Below, one piece after another: positions 1 to 7,759 of a stretch of 64,000 nucleotides of DNA. The notes beneath the pieces were generated by a model. That model was not told the DNA's origin. It did not search any database and saw nothing but the letters and a program-made list of their open reading frames with translations. Source of the DNA: Ruficoccus sp. ZRK36 (GTDB lineage Bacteria > Verrucomicrobiota > Verrucomicrobiia > Opitutales > Cerasicoccaceae). The first letter of the stretch is position 1. Every line of letters begins with the position of its first letter. The translations under genes and the position numbers were made by a program. The stretch covers positions 2,242,176 to 2,306,175 of the forward strand of contig NZ_CP080649.1 of the NCBI RefSeq assembly GCF_019603315.1, in the 5' to 3' direction.

Positions 1-372
1 GCACTGGAAATCATCGCCAACATTTCCGCCGACCACAACCGGCGTCTGGAGTCGGCCTTGAAGGAAAAGGGACTCTGCCTCATGCTGGTGCAATCTTCCG
101 GTTCCACGCCGAAGGCCGACAGCCCCCGGCTTCTCCTGCATAACGAGGTGGTGGTGTCCGCCTTGGAAAATCCCACCCAGAACAAGACGGGCGAGAACGC
201 CCTGCAAGTGGCCGAACGTGTGTTGAACGTACTCCATCAGGCCAGTTGGGCAACCGAGCACGGCCTGCGCCACGTCCTTCAGGTTGACACGCCCGCGTAT
301 GAAGCCGGTCCGCTCGACAGCGGACTCATCATTTACTTCTGCAATTTCCAGGTAAAAACCCTCCAGCCCTAA
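1..372 (+). CDS. Phage tail completion/terminator-like protein (5' partial)
   Basis: The reading frame is already open at base 1, so the true start lies left of the window; about 123 C-terminal residues are visible. The visible part is a small soluble alpha/beta-looking protein with no signal peptide or membrane segment. It sits immediately before a tail-tube-like gene, with only 4 bases between them. In siphophages and GTAs this slot usually holds a head-tail joining or tail terminator protein, and that is the basis for the call. No family motif is recognised directly in the residues, so the function is inferred from position only. Confidence 0.5.
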   Translation, partial: ALEIIANISADHNRRLESALKEKGLCLMLVQSSGSTPKADSPRLLLHNEVVVSALENPTQNKTGENALQVAERVLNVLHQASWATEHGLRHVLQVDTPAYEAGPLDSGLIIYFCNFQVKTLQP

Positions 373-376
373 GACC

Positions 377-919
377 ATGCCCAATCCGAATCTTCTCCTC
401 ATCGGCAGCGGTGATTTCTCGATTATCACCGGCATCACGGCGGCCCCGGCCAATGAGGCCGAGTATGACGATGCCAATGCCATGTTCGGAAACCTGAAAG
501 CGTTCTCGTTCCAGAATCAGGCCGAGACGAAAGAGCACTTCGGCAGCTACCGGAGCGTGAAAATCCTCGACCGGGTGTTCACCACGCAACTGCGGCTGGG
601 CTACTTGCTCCAGTTGGAGGAAGTCGATGACCGGGCGGTGGAATCCCTCTTTTATGGCGCATCCGGCGAATTGACCGGCTCTAATCCCGACTACCGTGAG
701 ATCAACCCGTTCCAGCGACCGCAAAGCCTGACCGGCTTCGCCCGGTTGCGCGTCTGGGATGACAAGAACTCTCAGAGCCCGCGCCTGATGCACAAGGATT
801 TTTGGTGCAATGTGCGCCTGAACAACCAGCCCGAAGTGGGCGACGAATGGTTCGGCTACGAAATGAAGGTGGATGTGCTCTCGCCGGTGGGGACAGTCTT
901 TCTACGGCAGGACGCCTGA
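377..919 (+). CDS. Probable major tail tube protein
   Basis: A 180-residue soluble protein with the size and beta-rich character of siphovirus tail tube subunits. It is rich in Gly, Asn and aromatic residues, begins MPNPNLLLIGSGDF, and has no signal peptide or membrane segment. It follows the presumed tail terminator and lies upstream of the tail chaperone and tape measure genes, the standard position for the tube subunit. The next gene starts 3 bases after its stop codon, so the two are co-transcribed. The call is contextual. A structure prediction showing a gpV/Hcp-like beta-sandwich would confirm it; another virion structural protein is the alternative. Confidence 0.5.
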   Translation: MPNPNLLLIGSGDFSIITGITAAPANEAEYDDANAMFGNLKAFSFQNQAETKEHFGSYRSVKILDRVFTTQLRLGYLLQLEEVDDRAVESLFYGASGELTGSNPDYREINPFQRPQSLTGFARLRVWDDKNSQSPRLMHKDFWCNVRLNNQPEVGDEWFGYEMKVDVLSPVGTVFLRQDA

Positions 920-922
920 GCC

Positions 923-1930
923 ATGAGTGAACTTAACGAACTGTTTGGCCCGTCCACGGTGCTTCCCCCCAGCGCTCCGCTCCATCTCGTGGAGCTGGCA
1001 GACAGCATCGCTTCGTTCCCCGAGGGTGAGCGTGTGCCCAGTATGCGTATCTGGTGCAATCCGGCCATGACAGGTATCTATCTGAACGGATTGGACGCCC
1101 GTGAACTGCAACTGCAAAACCTCGTACATCTGCGCTCCATTACCCTTTATGGCTGTCCACTGGAACGGTTCCCGGCTCTCACGCGCATGACCGAACTGAC
1201 CTCAATCGAATGTCTCTATGGGGGCCGTTTTCGTTATATTTCCGACCTGAGTGCGCTGGTAAATCTTACGACGCTGCGCGTGGAGGAAGGTCTGCTCGAA
1301 GATGCCTATGGCATCAAACATTTGTCCGCCCTTCAAGACCTGAGTCTTGCCTACAATCATCTCGTTCGGATGCCGCCCTTGGATAACCTCGTGGCCTTGA
1401 AAAACCTGTCGGTCTCCGACAACCTGTTGACGGACTTACCCGAGCTGGGGGCGCAGCTCTTGCTGGAACAACTCGACTGTGACGGCAATCGGTTGACCGT
1501 CTTGCCCCCGTTGAACCACCTCTCTGCCCTGAGTGGTTTGTATTGCAGGAATAATCAACTGACCGAATTGCCCGAACTGAATGGGCTGGTTGCCCTGAAA
1601 TACCTGTATTGCAATACGAACCAGTTGGCCTCGTTACCGTCTCTGGACGGCTTGAGCGAACTGTTTTACCTGCACTGCTACGAGAACGAATTGACGGTCC
1701 TGCCGGACTTAACCGGCTTGAGCAAGCTGCGTTACGTCCGGGCAGAGGACAACCAGTTGAGCGCCGAAGCCATCGACAATGCCCTCATTCAGTTGGCGGG
1801 GGCTGGCATGGCAACCAACGGCAGTTTTAATTACTCCGGCAATCCGGGCGCGCCCAACGAGCAGCGTTCCACGGACGCCACCACCGCTAAAACCATCCTG
1901 ACCAGCCGTGGCTGGGCCATCACCATTTGA
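923..1930 (+). CDS. Leucine-rich-repeat protein in tail operon
   Basis: A 335-residue protein. From about residue 55 onward it consists of repeats of roughly 20-23 residues with the pattern LxxLxxLxCxxNxLxxLP, as in bacterial LRR proteins; at least eight units are visible, several with the Cys/Asn ladder. The first 10 residues (MSELNELFGP) match the N-termini of two genes just downstream, which suggests a shared docking segment. There is no signal peptide or membrane segment. It is tightly packed between the tail tube candidate and a small ORF. LRR domains bind proteins, so a virion-exposed adhesin or assembly factor is plausible, but the role is unknown and LRR genes are unusual in tail modules. 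Confidence 0.75.
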   Translation: MSELNELFGPSTVLPPSAPLHLVELADSIASFPEGERVPSMRIWCNPAMTGIYLNGLDARELQLQNLVHLRSITLYGCPLERFPALTRMTELTSIECLYGGRFRYISDLSALVNLTTLRVEEGLLEDAYGIKHLSALQDLSLAYNHLVRMPPLDNLVALKNLSVSDNLLTDLPELGAQLLLEQLDCDGNRLTVLPPLNHLSALSGLYCRNNQLTELPELNGLVALKYLYCNTNQLASLPSLDGLSELFYLHCYENELTVLPDLTGLSKLRYVRAEDNQLSAEAIDNALIQLAGAGMATNGSFNYSGNPGAPNEQRSTDATTAKTILTSRGWAITI

Positions 1931-1932
1931 CC

Positions 1933-2232
1933 ATGACCGAAGAAATCCAGGAAGGAAACCTCCGCTTCAACCGGGCCAGTCGCCCCGAGAGCGGGAAATA
2001 CGTCTGGCGCTGCATCCATGACGGCCAGCGCGTGCTCAACGTCTTTGAAACCAACGGGGAAACCGATTCGATCCATGAGATGGCGGACTTTGACACCCCG
2101 GAGGAACTGAAGGCGGGCATCGAAGCCCTTGGGCTCGAAAACCCGGTCGAAGATTACGACCCTGAACAAGCCGCCCGTTTGGAACGGCAACGGCGCAGAG
2201 CCGGTATTCAACAGGATTTAGACCATGAATAA
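1933..2232 (+). CDS. Small acidic hypothetical protein in tail operon
   Basis: A 99-residue charged, soluble protein. The ATG at 1933 is preferred to the in-frame TTG at 1927, which lies inside the end of the LRR gene. The C-terminus overlaps the next start by 8 bases, which points to translational coupling. The middle contains an acidic helical segment (DTPEELKAGIEAL) and the end is a charged helix rich in Arg and Gln. No family is recognised. Its size and its place between two genes sharing an N-terminal tag suggest an accessory or chaperone-like role for the neighbouring virion proteins, which is inference only. Confidence 0.55.
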   Translation: MTEEIQEGNLRFNRASRPESGKYVWRCIHDGQRVLNVFETNGETDSIHEMADFDTPEELKAGIEALGLENPVEDYDPEQAARLERQRRRAGIQQDLDHE

Positions 2233-2962
2233 ACTCAATGAAGTTTTCGGCCCGGCCAAGACAGTCAGCCCGGCCTCGCAGACAAACGAGCTGGTTTACG
2301 AGGGGCGCTTGGGCTTCCCTTACATCGGCGTCGGGATGCCCCGGCTTACCGCCAGTCTCATGAATACCGTGCTCCATTCTTACGGCCCGGTCGATCCCCA
2401 GGCGAAGGTTCTCGCTTCGGAAGCTGGGTCATATGAAACGGAAAACGCGAGGCTCACTTTCAGCGGAAACACGATCACCATGATTCAGCCCAGTGGTGGG
2501 TCCTATGAGTATGAGGGAGAAGTCGGCAGTGCCAAGTTGCTACGCATCGACTACGACCTGGGCTTCACGCCACAGTCCCCCGAAGTCGCCCGGCTCTCGT
2601 TGATAACGGAAGATTCGGGTGTGATTGCGCACTGGTCTTACCTGCTGAACGATGACGAAAACACGGCTTCAACCATTGAGCTTTCAGAACGGTTCGGGAC
2701 GCTTTGGGTAACCGTTAGTGTCACCGGGTCGGGTAGCCGGGATGAACGCGGAATTGCGCAACGATTGATTCGGGGGCTGCTGTTTGAATCCGTGGATTGT
2801 CCGGTTGATTTGGGTGACGACAGCCCGGTTAAGGCGATCTTCAACTGGACGCAAGCAGTCAGTGTTGATGTTACAGCGCTTAGCCGGGTCCTGGGGCTGG
2901 AAATGCTGCTGGCTGAACCGGTTATTGTTCAGGCAAGTGTCGTCTCGGAAAACGACGACTGA
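2225..2962 (+). CDS. Tail-operon protein of unknown function, paralogue A
   Basis: A 245-residue soluble protein that is clearly paralogous to the next gene. Both carry an N-terminal segment of the form M-x-x-LN-x-x-FGPAKT, followed by SPASQ-x-NEL, EGRLG-x-PYIGVG, a middle LLRIDYDLGF block, and the end block EMLL-x-EP. The length and beta-rich composition suggest a virion structural protein. Its start codon overlaps the previous gene. No known family is recognised. It could be a minor tail or decoration protein, since tandem paralogues at this position in a tail operon are compatible with a heteromeric structure. Confidence 0.6.
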   Translation: MNKLNEVFGPAKTVSPASQTNELVYEGRLGFPYIGVGMPRLTASLMNTVLHSYGPVDPQAKVLASEAGSYETENARLTFSGNTITMIQPSGGSYEYEGEVGSAKLLRIDYDLGFTPQSPEVARLSLITEDSGVIAHWSYLLNDDENTASTIELSERFGTLWVTVSVTGSGSRDERGIAQRLIRGLLFESVDCPVDLGDDSPVKAIFNWTQAVSVDVTALSRVLGLEMLLAEPVIVQASVVSENDD

Positions 2963-2999
2963 TCGTGCCAACCCCAATTTCCCCCTGAGCACCTGACAT

Positions 3000-3725
3000 A
3001 TGAGCGAACTCAATAACCTTTTCGGCCCGGCCAAAACAATCAGTCCGGCCTCACAGGTCAACGAACTGCTTTTCGAGGGGCGCTTGGGTTCCCCTTATAT
3101 CGGAGTCGGCCAGCTCCGGCTCACGGCTGATCGAATGGACGCTGTGCTGCAAAGCTACGGCCCTGCCAACCCGCAGGCCAAGATTATGGGCTCCGAGACA
3201 GGCGTGTATGAAACGGAGAATGCGAATGTCAGTTTTGGCGAAGATGCGATCACCCTTACCCAGCCCAGCGGGGAGCCGTATCGCTATTATCGCCCCAGTG
3301 GCAGCGCCAAGTTGTTGCGCATCGACTACGATCTGGGCTTTATGCCCCAAGCGCTCGAAATTGTCCGGCTTGCACTTTTGGTTGAAGAATCGGGTGTAGT
3401 TGCGGCTTGGACTTCCACACTCAGTAACCGTGACGGCATCAATAGTTTTCCTGAACGGATGGGGACCCTCTGGGCCACCATTGAGGTGACCGGGGCGGGC
3501 AATAAAAACGAGGAAGGCACCGCCCAACTGCTGATCCGGGGACTGTTGCTGGAGGCGGTCGAGTGCCCGGTGGATTTCGGTGACGACCAACAGGTTCAGC
3601 CCGTGATCAGCGGATTGATCGGGAATCCGCGTGTTGTTGGGCTTATTCGGAACATCGGGGTGGAAATGCTGCTGGACGAGCCGATCACAGTTCAGGCCGA
3701 AGTTATTTCCATTAAAGACGACTAA
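3000..3725 (+). CDS. Tail-operon protein of unknown function, paralogue B
   Basis: A 241-residue paralogue of the gene ending at 2962, sharing the N-terminal tag (MSELNNLFGPAK), the YETENA segment, the KLLRIDYDLGF block and the C-terminal EMLL-DEP block. It is separated from paralogue A by only 37 bases. The two diverge most at about residues 130-170, where the copies carry different loops. There is no signal peptide or transmembrane segment. As with copy A, the function is unknown and a structural role in the tail is inferred from context. Confidence 0.6.
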   Translation: MSELNNLFGPAKTISPASQVNELLFEGRLGSPYIGVGQLRLTADRMDAVLQSYGPANPQAKIMGSETGVYETENANVSFGEDAITLTQPSGEPYRYYRPSGSAKLLRIDYDLGFMPQALEIVRLALLVEESGVVAAWTSTLSNRDGINSFPERMGTLWATIEVTGAGNKNEEGTAQLLIRGLLLEAVECPVDFGDDQQVQPVISGLIGNPRVVGLIRNIGVEMLLDEPITVQAEVISIKDD

Positions 3726-3801
3726 CGGACGCGTTCACCCGCACACTTGGATGCGCTTCCGGCGGTCGTGACGAGTACTGGTTGACACCCTCATTTCGGT
3801 C

Positions 3802-4191
3802 ATGGAAACACAAAACGCTGACAATTCGATCCTCAACGGTGGCTCGATCCTCAACGTCTGCCTTGTTGACGACAGCGAGGAAACCGTCACCGTCCGCCTG
3901 CTTAAAATCCGGGAGTTTCCTGATTACCTGCGCTTTGTTGATCAGGAGGAACGCCTGGCGGAATTCCTCTGCGACAAGCCCGAGGGCTGGGCTGACACGC
4001 TCACGGTGGACTCCCTCCTGGACATTTGCGAACAGGGCCACGGGATAAATTTCAAGAATGCCTGCCGCTGGGGCGAACGGCGGGCGCAGGTCAACGAAGC
4101 GCTCCTCCCCATCGCCGCCAGCGGGCAGAAAGTGCGGTCAGCCTTGCCGAGCTTTGCGCCGAGTGCGCCTGTCTCCTCGGAAAAGGCGTAA
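3802..4191 (+). CDS. Putative tail assembly chaperone (gpG-like)
   Basis: A 129-residue mostly helical, acidic protein ahead of the tape measure gene. This is where siphophages encode the tail assembly chaperone, often as a short form and a -1 frameshifted long form (lambda gpG/gpGT). Here too an open frame at -1 overlaps its end and continues to 4460. Near the stop the mRNA reads CGGAAAAGGCGTAA, which resembles but does not equal the lambda slippery site. From about residue 110 the 0-frame sequence looks low-complexity (SFAPSAPVSS) while the -1 frame looks coding. There is no recognisable sequence family; the call rests on size, order and the overlapping frame. Confidence 0.5.
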   Translation: METQNADNSILNGGSILNVCLVDDSEETVTVRLLKIREFPDYLRFVDQEERLAEFLCDKPEGWADTLTVDSLLDICEQGHGINFKNACRWGERRAQVNEALLPIAASGQKVRSALPSFAPSAPVSSEKA

Positions 4192-4460
4192 GCGAAGTTG
4201 CCGCTACGCTCTCCCTGCCGGAAGCCCTGCTTTTGATCCGACGCGATCAGGTCCGGCGCATGGAATCCCTGTGCTGGCACACCCAGTCCCGCGCTCTGGC
4301 TGCATCGGCCATCTGGAGCAAGACCGCCGGGCAGGCCCTCGGACGATTCGAGCGGGCATTGCGCACGGACACGGCCAACCCTTCGGCAACCAAACCCGCC
4401 GACCTGCACCGCCTCTACGGCGGTGCAGGCGTGCCCGTTCACCCCTTGCCGGATACTTGA
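4026..4460 (+). CDS. -1 frame extension of tail chaperone (gpT-like)
   Basis: This open frame lies -1 relative to the preceding gene. It looks coding only from about 4130 onward, with helical stretches such as EVAATLSLPEALLLIRRDQV. The only in-frame start candidates are a TTG at 4026, deep inside the upstream gene, and a late ATG at 4259; there is no good start near 4190. That favours translation as a fusion made by -1 ribosomal frameshifting near 4179-4186, giving a product of about 220 residues. Alternatives are an independent TTG-initiated protein or a sequencing indel. The nuclease gene starts 59 bases downstream. Confidence 0.45.
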   Translation: MRTGPRDKFQECLPLGRTAGAGQRSAPPHRRQRAESAVSLAELCAECACLLGKGVSEVAATLSLPEALLLIRRDQVRRMESLCWHTQSRALAASAIWSKTAGQALGRFERALRTDTANPSATKPADLHRLYGGAGVPVHPLPDT

Positions 4461-4519
4461 GGGATTTCCGGTCAAGCCTGAGCTTGGCATAGCGGCGTGC
4501 ATCCTTATTAGAACTGCGG

Positions 4520-5503
4520 ATGGTCCGACGAAAAAACAAACCCCGCAAGAAGAAGAGCCTGCTGTCCCTGCCGTTCCGGTTCGGAAAGATCACGCTCGTG
4601 CTCGTTGTGCTGGCGGCGCTGGGTTTCGGTATCTGGTACAGCCAGCAGGATGATGAGACGCAGGAAGCGGTGAACCAGCGGGCGATTGCCGTGCTTGTCT
4701 GGGTGCGGGATCGCCGGGAAACCAACCGCAAGACTGACCGCTGGATCGAGTGGGTGATGGACCGCATCCCTGCTTCGCGCGGTATTGTGGTGGACGCGGA
4801 TGCCCTCGGCGCTGACCGTTACACCCTGGCGGGCCTGCCGGTCGCTGACAAGCGCTTGCAGCTTTTAACCAACAGCGGCTATGTGGTGGGCTACGATGAG
4901 CAGATGGAAAATCCGGCCTGGGTTGCCTACAAGCTGACATACACGCCTGAGGGTGGGACGGAAGATCGCCCGGAGTCCTTTGAGACGGACATGCGCACGC
5001 GGGCGCGGGTGAGCCACAACGACTACACCGGCAGCGGATTCGACCGGGGACACATGGCTCCCAATCACGCGATCGGTGTCGTCTATGGCCCGCAGGCACA
5101 GATGGAGACCTTTCTGATGTCGAACGTCGTTCCGCAACAGCCGCAGCTCAACCAAGGCATCTGGCGGTTGCTGGAGCAGCAGGTTTCCCAGTCCTGGCTG
5201 CGCCGCTTTCACGAATTGTGGGTCATCACCGGGCCGGTTTACGAGAAGCCGGTGCGTCGTTTGGCCTCTGGCGTGGCCATCCCCAGCGGCTTTTTCAAAA
5301 TTGTCGCGGACGTGACGGACCGGGATGAGTTGCGGGTGATCGCCGTCATCATCCCGCAGGGAGCCGGTGAGTCGGACGATTTCAGCCAATATCTGGTATC
5401 CGTGGACGAAGTGGAAGCTCTCACTGGTTTTGACTTTTTCAGCCTGCTGGATGATCCGGTTGAGACCCCGCTGGAAGAAACGGTTCCCGCCCGTTTGTGG
5501 TAA
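4520..5503 (+). CDS. Membrane-anchored DNA/RNA non-specific endonuclease (NUC1/EndoG family)
   Basis: A 327-residue protein. After a very basic N-terminus (RRKNKPRKKK) comes one hydrophobic segment (about residues 22-42, LVLVVLAALGFGIW), which acts as an uncleaved anchor or signal. The catalytic domain follows, with the hallmark DRGHMAP motif at about residues 174-180 (His is the general base), then downstream Asn/Gln residues typical of the Endonuclease_NS family (SNVVPQQPQLNQGIW) that help bind Mg2+. These enzymes cut DNA and RNA without sequence preference. It sits between the tail chaperone frame and the tape measure gene, an unusual place for a nuclease. It may be a cargo insertion, or may act on host or environmental DNA outside the cytoplasm. 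Confidence 0.88.
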   Translation: MVRRKNKPRKKKSLLSLPFRFGKITLVLVVLAALGFGIWYSQQDDETQEAVNQRAIAVLVWVRDRRETNRKTDRWIEWVMDRIPASRGIVVDADALGADRYTLAGLPVADKRLQLLTNSGYVVGYDEQMENPAWVAYKLTYTPEGGTEDRPESFETDMRTRARVSHNDYTGSGFDRGHMAPNHAIGVVYGPQAQMETFLMSNVVPQQPQLNQGIWRLLEQQVSQSWLRRFHELWVITGPVYEKPVRRLASGVAIPSGFFKIVADVTDRDELRVIAVIIPQGAGESDDFSQYLVSVDEVEALTGFDFFSLLDDPVETPLEETVPARLW

Positions 5504-5532
5504 GCTGTTGTTGACACGCGCCCGGCCTGTAA

Positions 5533-7755
5533 ATGGCCGATTCCCGTGTCAGTGTCCTGATTGATATTCGCTCCAAGCTTGCTGGCTTGGAACAGGCTAC
5601 GGCGGGCTTTGGACGGCTGATCAAAGGGGTGGCCGGTTTCGCCGCCGCCTACCTGTCGGCTCGCACCGTCATTTCCGGTGCCCGCGACATCATCAAGCTG
5701 GGTGCGGACATGGACCACCTGCGCAGCCAGACGGGGGTGGCGGTCAAGGATTTGATCATCCTGCGCCAGGCGTTTGAGGACAACGGCATCAGCGCGGACA
5801 ATTCCCGACTGGCGATCAACAAAATGCAGAAGTCCCTCATTGAGGCCGGAGAGGGAATGCAGGAGCCCTCCAAAGCCTTTGAATCCCTCAATCTTTCCTA
5901 TGAGGACCTGTTGCAAAAAAGCCCCTCTGAGCAGTTCAGCGAGATCGGCAATGCGATCCGGAAGATCGAAGACCCGGCTGAGCGGGCGGCGGTTTCCATG
6001 CGGATTTTCGGGCGGGCGGGGGCCGAACTGCAAAGCCTGTTCGTCTCCGGCGACATCGACGATGTGACCCGTTCGCTCGGGGCTATGCCGGAGGTGCTGG
6101 AGCGCAACGCCCGGCAGTTCGAGCGCATCGACACACTGATGGGCCGCATCCCCAACAAATCGCGGCAACTCTTCGCCGGGATCGGGGACATGCTGGCGGA
6201 CGAATTGCTGGGACCGCTGGAAACGCTCAATAACATCGATCTGACGGCGGCGGGTCAGCGCATCGGAGGCTTTCTCGATCTGGCACTGGAGTCGTTCCGC
6301 GACGGCACCTTTGCCCAGTTCATCGGCCTGTCCATCGAGGCTGGCTTTGAGCAGGGGACGGCGGCGGCCCAACGCATGATCGACGATGCGCTGTCCTGGC
6401 TGGGTGAGGATGGCGAAGGCTGGAAGGTGGTGCTCAACGGCGTCATGACCTTCGGCACCAAAGCGGCCACCAGCCTGATTGATCTGTTGGAAAAGCCGGT
6501 GGTGTGGATCTCCGCAGGCTTTCGCAAGATCGGGGAGGAAGCGCGGGTCATCTTTCAGGAAGCCGTGAACCTGCTGGGGCGCGCCTTTTCCGCTGTGCTC
6601 AACGCGATCACCGCTGGCTTTGAGAACCTGCTCAACGGCGTGATCGAACGGGTCAACGCCATCACCGCTGCCCTGCCGTTTACGGACGGCACCCAGATCG
6701 GGACGGTCAGCTTTGGCCGTGTCGATTGGGGCAACAACGCCGTCAAACCTGCGCGGGAGTTCAACGATCTCTTGGCTGAACAGCGCGAGGGCGTAGCGGA
6801 ACTCTCCGACCTGATCCGGGATCAACTGAATGCCAACCTTGAAGCCAGCCGGGAAATTCTCGGCCTGTCCGCCGATGAGTCCGAGCGCGGCCTGAGCGCC
6901 ACCGAGCGCCTGAACGCGCTGATCGAGGAACGCATCGCGCTGCGCGAGAGCGAAGCCACACTGGGTGTGGAATCGGCTGAGTTACCCGCCGACAATTTAT
7001 CCGGCCAGATGGAAGCGCTGGAGTCCACCGCGACGGACACTTTCAGCAACATCGACAACGCCCTCAAATCGGGCCTGTCGAGCAGTATGGAGGGCTTAAT
7101 TAGCCGCACGGAAACCTGGCAGGGAGCCCTCACCAATGTCACCGGCACGATTCGCGGGGCGCTCATCCAGTCTTTCACGCAGATGGCGACAAGCTGGATT
7201 GCCGAGCGCCTGCGCATGTTCGTCATGGGCGAGTCTTTAAAGCAGGCCGACACGTCCAGCACGGTCGTGCAGGAAGCGACCAAACAGACCGCGATGGGGC
7301 CCACCGCCATGCTCGCCTCCATCGGCTCGTGGGGGGCCGCCGCCATCATCGGGGCCGCCGTGCTGACCGCCGTGATGGCCTCGGTCGGCGGTTTTGCCGT
7401 AGGCGGTTATACGGGATTCGGGGGCAAATACGAACCGGCGGGCATCGTCCACCGGGGCGAGTTCGTCGTGCCCGCCGATGTAGTCGCCCGGCAGGGACCG
7501 GCTTACTTTGACAATCTCGTGGGGCAGTTGCGGGTCAACCGGCCCACGCTCCCGAGCCTGCCCGGCTTTGCCGAGGGCGGGCTGGCTGACACCGTATCCA
7601 CAACGTCCACGCAATCGCAGACCGGTGGGCAAGTGAACATCGCCGTTACCGGCACCCGCAACGACCTGCGCCGTTTTCTCGAAACCACCGAAGGCGAAGC
7701 TGTCGTTCTCGACATCATGGGCCGCAACAAGCTCCGACTCGGCATCCCCGGATAA
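5533..7755 (+). CDS. Phage tail tape measure protein
   Basis: A 740-residue helical protein. The N-terminal 200 residues resemble the conserved tape-measure start (MADSRVSVLIDIRSKLAGLE, then GADMDHLRSQTGVAVKDL and an SPSEQFSEIG segment). A central coiled region is followed by a hydrophobic stretch at about residues 590-620. The C-terminal signature GGYTGFGGKYEPAGIVHRGE at about 623 is the same type seen in lambda gpH-like proteins. The protein sets tail length and is threaded through the tail tube; the hydrophobic part helps DNA passage across membranes. It starts 29 bases after the nuclease gene and ends 4 bases before the next gene. At 740 residues it predicts a moderate, non-contractile-type tail. 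Confidence 0.9.
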   Translation: MADSRVSVLIDIRSKLAGLEQATAGFGRLIKGVAGFAAAYLSARTVISGARDIIKLGADMDHLRSQTGVAVKDLIILRQAFEDNGISADNSRLAINKMQKSLIEAGEGMQEPSKAFESLNLSYEDLLQKSPSEQFSEIGNAIRKIEDPAERAAVSMRIFGRAGAELQSLFVSGDIDDVTRSLGAMPEVLERNARQFERIDTLMGRIPNKSRQLFAGIGDMLADELLGPLETLNNIDLTAAGQRIGGFLDLALESFRDGTFAQFIGLSIEAGFEQGTAAAQRMIDDALSWLGEDGEGWKVVLNGVMTFGTKAATSLIDLLEKPVVWISAGFRKIGEEARVIFQEAVNLLGRAFSAVLNAITAGFENLLNGVIERVNAITAALPFTDGTQIGTVSFGRVDWGNNAVKPAREFNDLLAEQREGVAELSDLIRDQLNANLEASREILGLSADESERGLSATERLNALIEERIALRESEATLGVESAELPADNLSGQMEALESTATDTFSNIDNALKSGLSSSMEGLISRTETWQGALTNVTGTIRGALIQSFTQMATSWIAERLRMFVMGESLKQADTSSTVVQEATKQTAMGPTAMLASIGSWGAAAIIGAAVLTAVMASVGGFAVGGYTGFGGKYEPAGIVHRGEFVVPADVVARQGPAYFDNLVGQLRVNRPTLPSLPGFAEGGLADTVSTTSTQSQTGGQVNIAVTGTRNDLRRFLETTEGEAVVLDIMGRNKLRLGIPG

Positions 7756-7759
7756 CGCC

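Noticed and set aside
5239-6825. Long minus-strand open frame (528 codons) opposite the nuclease and tape measure genes
   Set aside because: It is the antisense shadow of GC-rich codons; the plus-strand genes have clear family signatures and operon spacing.
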